A DNA stretch of 33,007 nt from Gammaproteobacteria bacterium UBA2965. Lineage in GTDB: Bacteria; Pseudomonadota; Gammaproteobacteria; Pseudomonadales; Azotimanducaceae. The stretch covers positions 1 to 33,007 of the forward strand of contig DEBD01000037.1 of assembly GCA_002348385.1 (NCBI GenBank). The letters run 5' to 3'. The translations under genes and the position numbers were made by a program. Below the pieces are notes generated by a model. It was not told the DNA's origin. It saw only the letters and a program-made list of their open reading frames with translations, and did no database searches. Below are positions 1 through 7,396 of the stretch, one piece after another; position 1 is the first letter of the stretch, and each line of letters opens with the position of its first letter.

Positions 1-362
1 GACGTCCGGTTTTCGATGTTGCGGTCCACAACCCAGAAATGATTGTAGTTGCCGGTAGCAGGGTCATACGATTCATGCTCTTGGTCGTCGGCGACGATGG
101 ACTTGAACACCGAATCTCCAAACGCTGCCTCGCCGTCACCGCCGAACAGCTCGTCATGCTTAGCTTTGAATCGGGCCACTTCCTCGGCCGTAAGCTCGGC
201 CTTATCGGCCAGCGCTTCGGGACGTTCCAGCGGGGTCGCCGCGTTGTTGGCCCATACTCCCTGCATGTCGGGACGGCCTTCGGGCGTGCGGGGAATGTCC
301 GCAAAGCCAGGCAATGCTGCCAAGGCCACCAGCCCAGTGATCACAAACCGTAGGCTACGCAT
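1..362 (-). CDS. Secreted protein of unknown function, C-terminus cut by window edge
   Basis: Reading leftward from the ATG at 362, the frame stays open to position 1, so only about 120 N-terminal residues are visible. Residues 1-21 (MRSLRFVITGLVALAALPGFA) form a clear Sec signal peptide with a GFA cleavage site, so the product is exported. The mature start (DIPRTPEGRPDMQGVW, then TPLERP) resembles a family of uncharacterised secreted proteins that I recall from oxidative catabolism loci; no enzymatic motif is visible in this part. A GGAGGGG ribosome site lies just upstream. It follows the two DUF6644 genes and the 42-residue ORF on the same strand, so it is probably the last gene of that operon, although a TATAAT box in the 66-bp gap may give it separate expression. 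The identity of the family is recalled, not tested. Confidence 0.8.
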   Translation of the reverse strand, partial: MRSLRFVITGLVALAALPGFADIPRTPEGRPDMQGVWANNAATPLERPEALADKAELTAEEVARFKAKHDELFGGDGEAAFGDSVFKSIVADDQEHESYDPATGNYNHFWVVDRNIENRT

Positions 363-390
363 GCTCCCCTCCGCGGTCCAAGATCATCTG

Positions 391-396
391 ATTATA
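391..396 (-). promoter_or_regulatory. Possible -10 box upstream of the secreted protein
   Basis: The minus strand reads TGAGTATAATCAG about 30 nt before the start codon at 362, a perfect TATAAT hexamer. No convincing -35 hexamer sits 16-18 nt upstream, so this is at best a weak internal promoter of the operon. Confidence 0.25.
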
Positions 397-428
397 CTCA
401 CCAAATCACAAAACGCAGCCGCGCGGAA

Positions 429-557
429 TCATTCTCCGTAGGCCAGTTCCAGAAGTTCCAGAACGTCACCCACCTGCAAGGCCCAGAACCACACCGCTCC
501 CACAAGAATCAGAAGCGAAGCGCCGAGCGCGACCTTTTGGAGCGTTCTGGAACTCAT
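429..557 (-). CDS. 42-residue single-span membrane protein
   Basis: This short reading frame starts with ATG at 557 and ends with TGA at 429-431. It encodes 42 residues: a short basic N-terminus (MSSRTLQK), one hydrophobic stretch from about residue 9 to 28 (VALGASLLILVGAVWFWALQ) and an acidic tail (DVLELLELAYGE). It starts 7 nt after the stop of the preceding DUF6644 gene, with a GAGGTGG ribosome site overlapping that gene's end, which suggests translational coupling. The layout (one membrane helix, positive-inside N-terminus, tight spacing) supports a real protein, perhaps an accessory subunit of the two DUF6644 membrane proteins; that role is inferred. I do not recognise the sequence. Confidence 0.65.
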   Translation of the reverse strand: MSSRTLQKVALGASLLILVGAVWFWALQVGDVLELLELAYGE

Positions 558-564
558 AGCCACC

Positions 565-1041
565 TCACGAAAACCCAATCCAGCGACCACATGCCGCTAC
601 GGTAATCCACACCGTCATGGACGCCACGGCCACGCAACGCAACACCCAGGGGCTGATGGATTGGTGGTCGTGACGAAGTAGCGGACGTCGGATTGCATAA
701 ACAAACACGACACCAACCACCAGCGCGGCCATCTTGGCCCAGAACATCTCGTTGTAATACAGCTTCATCGCCACTGCCGCGCTCATGTATACGCCGGACA
801 CCACGAGGCCGAGCAGGGCGATGCTGAACCATTTCTGGGTGTTCGCCAGCACCACTTCCGAGGCTACGTCCCTCAACAGAACCCCCAGCAACCGCAAGTC
901 GCCCAGGAGCACCATGCCGCCCAGCAGGGCCAGCGCGAGCAGGTGCACCATCTGCACCACAGCGAACATCCCCGCACTGGATTTGGACAATGTTGCCAGG
1001 TAGGAGGCGTCGAGCCATTCGAAAAACCAGAGTACGTCCAC
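565..1041 (-). CDS. DUF6644-type integral membrane protein, shorter paralogue
   Basis: A 158-residue hydrophobic protein with about four membrane segments. The N-terminus (WFFEWLDASYLATLSKSS) and the following segment (VQMVHLLALALLGGMVLLGD then LRLLGVLLRD) match the pattern of DUF6644 proteins: a short amphipathic start, then a histidine-containing helix followed by a DLRLLG motif. The chosen start is GTG at 1041, preceded by an AGGG ribosome site; the upstream paralogue stops only 7 nt earlier, so the two are almost certainly cotranscribed. The conserved histidine (VQMVHLL) equals that in the longer paralogue (VETTHVL) and might bind haem or another cofactor, which is speculation. The biochemical role of the family is unknown to me. 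Confidence 0.85.
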   Translation of the reverse strand: MDVLWFFEWLDASYLATLSKSSAGMFAVVQMVHLLALALLGGMVLLGDLRLLGVLLRDVASEVVLANTQKWFSIALLGLVVSGVYMSAAVAMKLYYNEMFWAKMAALVVGVVFVYAIRRPLLRHDHQSISPWVLRCVAVASMTVWITVAACGRWIGFS

Positions 1042-1048
1042 CTGCCCT

Positions 1049-1624
1049 CTACTCCAAAGCCGCCAACTCGTCTGCGCAGCCGGCCGCCCAATATATCCAG
1101 CGGGGCATTTCCCGGTAACAATCGAACCAGTCGTAAGCGATAGCTCTGCCGCACAGAACCACGCCAGCCCACAAACCTAGTGACAAGCCCGCTCCCACAC
1201 GTATACGTTTCGGTGGGCGCGGGCTCGTATCCCAGTCACCCACCGACGCGCGCATCTTGCCCCGGAACAGCCAGGCGTTCACACCCGCGGCGATGAGCAG
1301 AACTACTTTGATGCGAAACCACACACTCTGCGTGGTGCGAACGGGTATGGCGTAAAACAGAATGAAGCCCGTTACCAGCATGACGGCAAAACCGATCATC
1401 ATTGGCTTGTCCAGACGCGCCGCCATTGTCGATGCGGGGATGTTAGTGAAGCCAACTCCCAGCATGCGCAGATCGATGGCCATGAGCATGCCGAGAAACA
1501 GCATGAGGGTAAGCACGTGGGTGGTCTCGACCCAGGCGTACACGTACAGCGACTCGTGCAGCCCTGTGCTCCACTCATGAGTATCCAGCCAGCGTGCCAA
1601 CGCCAACAGCCACTCGTTGAGCAA
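1049..1624 (-). CDS. DUF6644-type integral membrane protein, longer paralogue
   Basis: A 191-residue protein beginning at TTG 1624, chosen because GGGAGGGG lies about 7 nt upstream and because the family signature begins immediately (LNEWLLALARWLDTHEWST, then GLHESLYVYAWVETTHVLTL). An ATG at 1699 would add 25 residues with no family resemblance. Motifs include DLRMLGVGF, a conserved FYAIPVRTTQSVWFRIK segment and about five predicted membrane helices. It is paralogous to the next gene downstream and leads the operon. The gene lies head to head with a YghU-like GST gene, so the roughly 130 bp between them must hold both promoters; no clear hexamers were recognised there. Function unknown. Confidence 0.83.
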   Translation of the reverse strand: MLNEWLLALARWLDTHEWSTGLHESLYVYAWVETTHVLTLMLFLGMLMAIDLRMLGVGFTNIPASTMAARLDKPMMIGFAVMLVTGFILFYAIPVRTTQSVWFRIKVVLLIAAGVNAWLFRGKMRASVGDWDTSPRPPKRIRVGAGLSLGLWAGVVLCGRAIAYDWFDCYREMPRWIYWAAGCADELAALE

Positions 1625-1751
1625 AACAAACCCCTCCCATATCTTCAGCGACCATCTTAGGCCTGAAGCCGCACGCTTGGAAGGCGAAGCGCGACGCAAG
1701 CGAGAAGCTTGCGTTATGCTGGCTCAATTTTCCGAACCAACGGTCACGAGC

Positions 1752-2594
1752 ATGAGCGAAGACAGCGCGCCTTACACGCCCCCGAAAGTCTGGACCTGGG
1801 ACAAGGAGAGCGGCGGTCGCTTCGCCAACATCAATCGCCCTGTGGCCGGTGCCACCCACGACAAGGAACTGCCCGCCGGCGAGCACGCCCTGCAGCTGCA
1901 CTCCCTGGCCACCCCCAACGGTATCAAGGTCACCGTCCTGCTTGAGGAATTGCTAGAGCTTGGTATCGAAGACGCTGAGTACGACGCCTATCTCGTGAAC
2001 ATTGGCGAGGGCGATCAGTTCGCTAGCGGCTTCGTGGCCATCAACCCCAACTCCAAGATTCCAGCCCTGTCGGATCGCAGCACCACGCCGCCAACCCGCG
2101 TTTTCGAGTCCGGCGCAATCCTGCTGTATCTCGCGGAGAAGTTTGGCGCTTTCATTCCCCAAGATCCTTCGGCACGGGCGGAATGTCTGTCCTGGTTGTT
2201 CTGGCAGATGGGCAGCGCCCCGTATCTAGGTGGCGGGTTCGGGCATTTTTACGCCTACGCACCGGAGAAGATCGAGTACTGCATTAATCGCTACGCGATG
2301 GAGGTGAAGCGGCAGCTGGACGTTCTGAACCAACATCTGGCTGAGCGGCGGTTTCTCTGCGGCGACAACTACACCATTGCGGATATCGCCAACTACGCGT
2401 GGTACGGCGCCGTGGTGCTGCACAACATCTACGAGGCTGCCGAGTTTCTGGAGGTCTCCTCGTACACCAACGTGGTGCGCTGGGCACAGGAAATCGAGGC
2501 GCGTCCAGCAGTTCAGCGTGGCCGTCGTGTCAACAAAGCCTGGGGGCCAGAAGAGCAACGCGTTCCGGAGCGGCATGGTCCCACCGACTTCTAG
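1752..2594 (+). CDS. yghU: YghU-like glutathione S-transferase / disulfide-bond reductase
   Basis: 280 residues, close to E. coli YghU in length and over its whole sequence. The characteristic N-terminal extension is present (PPKVWTWDKESGG, ANINRPVAGATHDKELP), followed by the thioredoxin-fold domain with the TPNG loop at residues 54-57, NPNSKIPAL near 98-106 and the glutathione-binding FESGAILLYLAEKFG near 118-132. An all-helical C-terminal domain ends with RPAVQRGRRVN. Proteins of this Nu-class type bind two glutathione molecules, lack a catalytic cysteine and reduce small disulfides or organic hydroperoxides. ATG 1752 is chosen because it aligns with the family start; upstream in-frame starts add unrelated sequence that overlaps the divergent gene. 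It probably protects against oxidant by-products of the neighbouring oxygenases, which is inference. Confidence 0.93.
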   Translation: MSEDSAPYTPPKVWTWDKESGGRFANINRPVAGATHDKELPAGEHALQLHSLATPNGIKVTVLLEELLELGIEDAEYDAYLVNIGEGDQFASGFVAINPNSKIPALSDRSTTPPTRVFESGAILLYLAEKFGAFIPQDPSARAECLSWLFWQMGSAPYLGGGFGHFYAYAPEKIEYCINRYAMEVKRQLDVLNQHLAERRFLCGDNYTIADIANYAWYGAVVLHNIYEAAEFLEVSSYTNVVRWAQEIEARPAVQRGRRVNKAWGPEEQRVPERHGPTDF

Positions 2595-2659
2595 ACCCGC
2601 TAGCACCCGGATCGGCGCAGCACCTGCCGCCTAGGGCGCACCCGCAAACCCAAGCACTG

Positions 2660-2684
2660 CCCGCGTGCCAGCAATATGCGCGGG
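2660..2684. terminator. Hairpin between convergent genes
   Basis: CCCGCG (2660-2665) and CGCGGG (2679-2684) form a perfect 6-bp GC stem around a 13-nt loop in the short gap between the GST gene and the convergent cupin gene. There is no T-tract on either side, so termination activity is only suggested by position. Confidence 0.3.
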
Positions 2685-2705
2685 GGCCCGAAGAGCATCA
2701 AATCA

Positions 2706-3662
2706 CTAGGGGTACCCGCGCAGGAACGGGAAACACAGCGAAAATGCCTTCATGAGGTAATGGCGTAGCAGATAGCGGGCATTGCGCGGCGTCCAGAGCC
2801 GCTCGGCCACCGTAACCGACAGTGTCAGATTGCGACTGGTGTGGAACCAGCTCGGCGGCATGATCAGAACCTCCCCCGCTCGCAGGACCGCACGGTAGGG
2901 GTGCAGATCCGCGTTGTCGAACCCAGGGCTGTTGCGCTCGGAGAACGGGTCGAACTGCGAAAACATTTCGGCCTGACGCGGCGCCTGACGGTAGGCACCC
3001 AGAGCGTAGCGATCTTCCGGGGGAAACAGCACGAACTCCTTTTCCCCCTGAAGCTGCAGAAAGCACACCAACGGCCCGCGGGCATCCTGATGCAGCCTCC
3101 CAAAACCAGTGCCAGCCGGGCCCACGAAAAGCTCCTGGTCACAGCCGCGCCCGGACCAGGGGCGCAGAAGATTTCGCCCCACCAAACTAGGCATGCGATA
3201 GAAATCCAGCAACCGGGGGAAGTTCTCCGGAATGGACAGGTTGCTCAGATACATGATGAGCCCGGATTCCGCTTCATCCAGAAACTCACGCACCGTAAGC
3301 TCACTTGCCATGCTTTGGAGTGCCAGCACATCCTCCGGCGGGAACCACGCGAGCTTGGCAATACGCAAAGTGGAGCCGTAAGAGACATCCAACTGGTTGA
3401 TCTGTAAGTCGCCGTAGCCGGTCCGCAGGGCCTCCATCAGCCCGTCCGCGTCGGAGTCACAGACACTGGAGGCATCGCAAATCAGCGGGGTAGAACGAAA
3501 CGCCTGGAGATACTCTCTCGATGACAGAGATTCACAGCGCTTGACATCGCCCGCATCCCGAAGCCGGTCTGAAAGCGGTTGCGCGGCAGCATCGACTACG
3601 ATGCCGTATTTCTCCACTACCGCCGCTTGGCGCTCGCGGATTTCGCGGATTCGCTCCTGCAT
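2706..3662 (-). CDS. Cupin-like / JmjC-type 2-oxoglutarate Fe(II) oxygenase
   Basis: A 318-residue protein with the Cupin_8/JmjC pattern. A double-stranded beta-helix carries the metal facial triad HxD...H: H191-Q-D193 in GRLHQDARGPL and distal H274 in PPSWFHTSRNLTLSVTVAE. GEKEFVLFPPED is the typical strand between them. Such enzymes hydroxylate protein side chains or small molecules using O2 and 2-oxoglutarate; the substrate cannot be told. The start is uncertain: ATG 3662 has GGAGG 12 nt upstream, while a TTG at 3758 with GGAGG only 2 nt upstream would add 32 residues of low family resemblance. It follows the TSUP transporter gene on the same strand (28 bp from the longer start) and is probably cotranscribed with it. 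Confidence 0.82.
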   Translation of the reverse strand: MQERIREIRERQAAVVEKYGIVVDAAAQPLSDRLRDAGDVKRCESLSSREYLQAFRSTPLICDASSVCDSDADGLMEALRTGYGDLQINQLDVSYGSTLRIAKLAWFPPEDVLALQSMASELTVREFLDEAESGLIMYLSNLSIPENFPRLLDFYRMPSLVGRNLLRPWSGRGCDQELFVGPAGTGFGRLHQDARGPLVCFLQLQGEKEFVLFPPEDRYALGAYRQAPRQAEMFSQFDPFSERNSPGFDNADLHPYRAVLRAGEVLIMPPSWFHTSRNLTLSVTVAERLWTPRNARYLLRHYLMKAFSLCFPFLRGYP

Positions 3663-3786
3663 CTGGATCAGCACCCTCCAATTGAGCCGCTCAGGCCAGG
3701 GCCGTGAACCGGAAAGCCTAGCAGACCCTATCTGCGACTTCTTGAATGCGGGTCGCAAAGCCTCCAGATGGTGCCGAGAGGGGCTC

Positions 3787-4572
3787 TTAAGCCACGGTCT
3801 GAGCCAGCGAAGCCGAGAATATGCAAATCCCCATGATGACCAGCATCACACCGAAGCCTCGTTGCAGCTTCTCCTTGGGCAGCTGGCGTGCGGTGTGCGC
3901 TCCCGCCACGCTGCCCGCAATGCCCAACGCCGCGATGGACAGAATTACGGTGTAGTCAAGCTGATGGCCTTGTAAGGCGAGTACGTCCTGATACTTGATG
4001 AAACCCACGAGAGACTTGAAGGCGATAATCACCAAACTGGTTGCCACAGCACGCACCATGGGCAAGCCACCCAGCGCCATGAGGGCGGGCACGATCAGGA
4101 ATCCGCCACCCACCCCGGCAAATCCTGTCACCACGCCTACCACCACGCCATCGGCCCCGATGCGCCAGAAGCGCCGTTGCGACGGGTCGCCGGTTGCTGC
4201 GTCGCGAGCCGCGCAGGTGCCGGACTTGAGCATAAAATACCCCGCCAGCGCCATCACCACGGCAAACACGCCCAGCTGCGCGGTGCCACTCACGTAGCCC
4301 GAAGCCCAGGCACCGCTATAGGTGCCGGCCATCCCCGGAACGCCGAAAAGCACTACCGTGCGCCAATCTACCAGGCGCTCGCGGATGTAGCTGACGCTGC
4401 CTGCCAGCGCAATGATGCCCACGATGGCGAGGGAGCCGGCGATCGCCACCTTCTCGTCCTGGCCGAGCAGATAGCGCAGTACCGGCACCGTGAGAATGGA
4501 ACCGCCCGAACCCATCAATCCAAGGCTGAAACCGATGACCAATGCACCCGGCCACAACAGGATGACGGCCAT
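3787..4572 (-). CDS. TSUP (TauE/SafE) family transporter
   Basis: 261 residues, with 7-8 predicted membrane helices in two homologous halves. Each half opens with the glycine-rich TSUP motif: GFSLGLMGSGGSILTVPVL near residues 14-32 and GVVTGFAGVGGGFLIVPAL in the second half, followed by the conserved ATSLVIIAFKSLVGF. Members export or import sulfite, sulfonates, thiosulfate or related sulfur anions across the inner membrane; the substrate is not determined here. The ATG at 4572 is preceded by GGAGAT. A strong AT-rich promoter with an overlapping palindrome lies 60-120 bp upstream. Members near an ArsR-type regulator are often sulfide-responsive, but no regulator gene is adjacent here. It leads a probable two-gene unit with the downstream cupin oxygenase. 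Confidence 0.9.
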   Translation of the reverse strand: MAVILLWPGALVIGFSLGLMGSGGSILTVPVLRYLLGQDEKVAIAGSLAIVGIIALAGSVSYIRERLVDWRTVVLFGVPGMAGTYSGAWASGYVSGTAQLGVFAVVMALAGYFMLKSGTCAARDAATGDPSQRRFWRIGADGVVVGVVTGFAGVGGGFLIVPALMALGGLPMVRAVATSLVIIAFKSLVGFIKYQDVLALQGHQLDYTVILSIAALGIAGSVAGAHTARQLPKEKLQRGFGVMLVIMGICIFSASLAQTVA

Positions 4573-4630
4573 GTCAGACTATCTCCGCGGGCTTGGAGCA
4601 GAAATCGAGCATCTGGTGTGCGTCAGCGTC

Positions 4631-4649
4631 TTATTTCTATAAAGAATAA
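4631..4649. promoter_or_regulatory. Candidate operator palindrome downstream of the TSUP promoter
   Basis: TTATTTCTATAAAGAATAA is an inverted repeat with perfect 5-bp outer arms (TTATT/AATAA) and an AT-rich core. It begins 12 nt after the proposed -10 box on the minus strand, where a bound repressor would block transcription. It loosely resembles ATTC-spacer-GAAT sites of ArsR-type sulfur regulators. No regulator gene is adjacent. Confidence 0.4.
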
Positions 4650-4661
4650 CCTATTAACTAA

Positions 4662-4689
4662 AAGATATATATAACACAGTGACAGTCAA
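4662..4689 (-). promoter_or_regulatory. Sigma70-like promoter of the TSUP gene
   Basis: On the minus strand TTGACT (4684-4689, 5 of 6 matches to the -35 consensus) is followed after 16 nt by TATCTT (4662-4667, 4 of 6 matches to -10), set in AT-rich DNA that stands out against the GC-rich surroundings. The spacing and the palindrome just downstream support this being the promoter of the transporter gene starting at 4572. Confidence 0.5.
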
Positions 4690-4825
4690 TTGCCGGGCCG
4701 CCCAAAAAACGGGAGCACCAATCGCGGCATAGCGGAATATCTGGATGCCAATGGCCACCATCTCGCAGGGTAATACTGCGCGGGAATTGCCGATGGCAGC
4801 GAAGAGCCGGACGGCTGCTGGCAGG

Positions 4826-5653
4826 CTAGAGCGCGCCTGCGTAGCGGTCCAGCAACTGCAGCGAGCTGTCCTCATCATCTGGAGGCACCCACAGCACGGC
4901 ACGATCCACGGGCAGCTCGCGCAGTTCATCCACCACCGACAGTGGTGGGGCGAAAACCGATACCGAGATCTCCGCCGGGTCTCTTCCTGCCTCTTCCGCA
5001 ACTCGATGTAGCGTACCAATACTGTCCCGCAGCCAGTCCACGCTGCGCATGCGTGGCAGCCATCCATCCGCATAGCGCACGATGCGCCGCAGCGTATGGA
5101 GGGTTTCGCCACCCAGCACCAACGGTGGGTGCGGCGCCTGCACCGGTTTGGGCCAGGACCATACGCGCTCGAAATTCTCGAACTCTCCGCGGAAGGTGGC
5201 TTCCTCCTGAGTCCAGATAGCCTTGAGCGCCTGCATCTGCTCTTCGAGCTTGGCAAACCGAGATTCATATTGGGTGCCGTGGTTCTCCATCTCCTCGCGA
5301 TTCCAGCCACCGCCGAGCCCCATGATCACCCGGCCGTTGGACATGTGATCCAGCGTCGCCACCGTCTTTGCCAGCGTTAGGGCCTGATGCTCGATGGCGA
5401 GGCAGATACCGGTTCCCAGCTTGATCTTTCGGGTGACCGATGCGGCAGCTCCCAGGGCCACGAAGGGATCCAGCGTGTGCGAATACTCCCTGGGCAGGTC
5501 CCCCTCGAAGGGGTATGGCGTGAGGCGGCTGGCCGGAATGTGCGTGTGCTCGGGCACCCAGAGGGATTCGAACCCACGCTCCTCCACGGCAACCGCCAGG
5601 CGGTCGAAGGCCATGGAGTAATCCGTACTGAAAGAAAAGATTCCGATATCCAT
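4826..5653 (-). CDS. LLM-class (luciferase-like, F420/FMN-dependent) oxidoreductase
   Basis: 275 residues. The start at ATG 5653 has AGGAG eight nt upstream and gives the typical bacterial luciferase-like N-terminus MDIGIFSFST. Family signatures are RGFESLWVPEHTHIPAS, KIKLGTGICLAIEHQALTLAKTVATLDHM, then GRVIMGLGGGWNREEMENHG and a C-terminal PPLVLGGET region. These TIM-barrel flavoproteins use F420 or FMN as hydride carrier or as oxygen-activating flavin. The sequence looks closest to the F420-type subgroup (Rv2161c-like), but cofactor choice cannot be decided here and no F420 biosynthesis gene is in the window. It starts 8 nt after the Baeyer-Villiger monooxygenase stop, so the two are one operon and probably act on the same substrate. 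Confidence 0.9.
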   Translation of the reverse strand: MDIGIFSFSTDYSMAFDRLAVAVEERGFESLWVPEHTHIPASRLTPYPFEGDLPREYSHTLDPFVALGAAASVTRKIKLGTGICLAIEHQALTLAKTVATLDHMSNGRVIMGLGGGWNREEMENHGTQYESRFAKLEEQMQALKAIWTQEEATFRGEFENFERVWSWPKPVQAPHPPLVLGGETLHTLRRIVRYADGWLPRMRSVDWLRDSIGTLHRVAEEAGRDPAEISVSVFAPPLSVVDELRELPVDRAVLWVPPDDEDSSLQLLDRYAGAL

Positions 5654-5661
5654 TACCGCTC

Positions 5662-7293
5662 CTAGTTTATTGCCGCCTTGTCGGCAGGCGCGGGCGTCAG
5701 TTGGAAACCCGCATAACCGCCTGCCACGACCTCCTCGCATTTTTCCCTGTAGGCGCGGACGCCGCCCGTGTATGGCATGAACACGCGAGGCTTGCCCGGA
5801 ATATTGGCGCCCACGTACCAGGAGTTACCTTGTGGAAACAGCGTCAGATCGGCCTCGTGATTGACGTGCTCCACCCAGGCGTCTTGCGCCGCCTGCGTGG
5901 CTTCGAAGGTGGCACAACCGCTCGCACCCATTGCCGCAATACAGTCGGCAATGAACTCCACGTGCTGCTCGATGGACACCACCATGTTACTCAACACGGA
6001 CGGGCTGCCCGGCCCAGTGATGAGGAACAGATTCGGGAAGCCACATACTGCCAGACCCAGGTAGGCCCCCGGGCCTTCGGCCCACCGCTCTTTCAAGGGA
6101 ACACCACCCCTGCCACGAATATCCATCGCGTTCAGCGGCCCGGTCATGGCGTCGAATCCGGTGGCGAACACCAAACAGTCTAATTCGAACTCGCCCGCCA
6201 CCGTCCGCAGGCCAGTTTCGGTGATTCGCTCGATGGGAGCCGAACGCACATCCACCAACCGCACGTTGTCGCGGTTGAACGTTTCGAAATAGTCGGTATC
6301 CACGCAGATCCGCTTGGCCCCGATGGGGTGATCCCGGGGCGTGAGCAACTCCGCAGTCTCAGGATCTTTCACCGTCTCGCGGATCTTTCGCCGAATGAAG
6401 TCCGCGGCCGTATCGTTGGCTTGTTTGTTTGCCATCAGATCGGCGTATGCGATCATGAACCCGGCTCCACCTTCCCGCCAGCGCGACTCGTATTCGGCCT
6501 CGCGCTCGTCCACACTCGCCTCCAAGGCAGAGTGCGGCACCGTGGTCCAGGCGGCGTTGCCGAAATCCGTGGTCTTAGCGCGCGCCCGCTCTTCGGCAAA
6601 TCGTTCTTTGTAAGCATCCACCCAGTCGGCGACCAAAGGCCTGTTGACGGCGGGAACACTGAAGTTGGGAGAGCGCTGAAAGACGACGAGTTCGCGTGCC
6701 TGCTCGGCGATGAGCGGGATGGCTTGCACCCCCGACGAGCCAGTACCCACCACGCCCACGCACTTGCCGGTGAAATCCACCGCTTGGTGAGGCCAGCGGC
6801 CAGTGTGATACGTCTCGCCCCGATACGTATCCAGCCCGGGAAAATCAGCCACCGGCGCTGCCGCCAGGCAACCCACGGCGGAGATACAAAAACGCGCGTT
6901 CACCCTATCACCGGTGTCGGTCGTGACCCGCCAACGGCCGCTGGGTTCATCAAAAATCGCTGCCTGCACGCGGGTTTCGAACTGGATGTCGCGCCACAGG
7001 TCCAGGGTGTCTGCCACATAGCGCAGGTAATCGAGAATCTCGGCCTGGGTAGCGAAGCGCTCTGACCAGTTCCAGCCCCGTTGCAGTTCATCGGAGAAGC
7101 CGAACTGGTAGTCCAGGCTCTCTACATCGCAGCGCGCACCCGGGTATCGATTCCAATACCAAGTACCACCCACGTCGGACCCCGTCTCGTAGGCTCGCAC
7201 CGCCAAGCCCTGACTACGCAGCTTGTGCAGCGCGTAAATCCCAGCAAACCCGGCACCAATGACCACCACATCGAGCGGCGCTTCGTCACTCAT
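5662..7293 (-). CDS. Flavin-containing Baeyer-Villiger monooxygenase (cyclohexanone monooxygenase type)
   Basis: 543 residues, the usual length for class B Baeyer-Villiger monooxygenases. The FAD-binding GAGFAG is at 13-18, followed by GTWYWNRYPGARCD near 43-56. The BVMO fingerprint YRGETYHTGRWPH is at 157-169, with Tyr in place of the first Phe. The NADPH-binding GTGSSG is at 183-188, then FQRSPNFSVP and a conserved FATGFDAMTG. Such enzymes insert one oxygen next to a ketone, giving an ester or lactone. The gene is divergent from an SDR dehydrogenase, which could make the ketone, and is followed by the LLM oxidoreductase. This suggests an alcohol-ketone-ester route on a cyclic or branched substrate; the actual substrate is unknown. 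Confidence 0.95.
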   Translation of the reverse strand: MSDEAPLDVVVIGAGFAGIYALHKLRSQGLAVRAYETGSDVGGTWYWNRYPGARCDVESLDYQFGFSDELQRGWNWSERFATQAEILDYLRYVADTLDLWRDIQFETRVQAAIFDEPSGRWRVTTDTGDRVNARFCISAVGCLAAAPVADFPGLDTYRGETYHTGRWPHQAVDFTGKCVGVVGTGSSGVQAIPLIAEQARELVVFQRSPNFSVPAVNRPLVADWVDAYKERFAEERARAKTTDFGNAAWTTVPHSALEASVDEREAEYESRWREGGAGFMIAYADLMANKQANDTAADFIRRKIRETVKDPETAELLTPRDHPIGAKRICVDTDYFETFNRDNVRLVDVRSAPIERITETGLRTVAGEFELDCLVFATGFDAMTGPLNAMDIRGRGGVPLKERWAEGPGAYLGLAVCGFPNLFLITGPGSPSVLSNMVVSIEQHVEFIADCIAAMGASGCATFEATQAAQDAWVEHVNHEADLTLFPQGNSWYVGANIPGKPRVFMPYTGGVRAYREKCEEVVAGGYAGFQLTPAPADKAAIN

Positions 7294-7396
7294 GCTTCGT
7301 CCCCCGAAAGTCTTGCTGGCATCCTATCCGATTTTCACCGATCGCCGCGAGTTGCATACAATCGCCCTTTGACCATAGAGCTTTCGAGGTGCGTTT
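7294..7396. promoter_or_regulatory. Divergent promoter region, monooxygenase / SDR
   Basis: These 103 bp separate two divergent starts and must hold both promoters. On the plus strand TTGCAT and ATAGAG are 17 nt apart (a weak match). No operator palindrome was recognised. The SDR start at 7397 has a GAGGTG ribosome site. Confidence 0.3.

Noticed and set aside
4610..4680. TATATATA tract as a replication or integration site
   Set aside because: It fits a promoter and operator in front of the TSUP gene, and no DnaA boxes or iterons accompany it.
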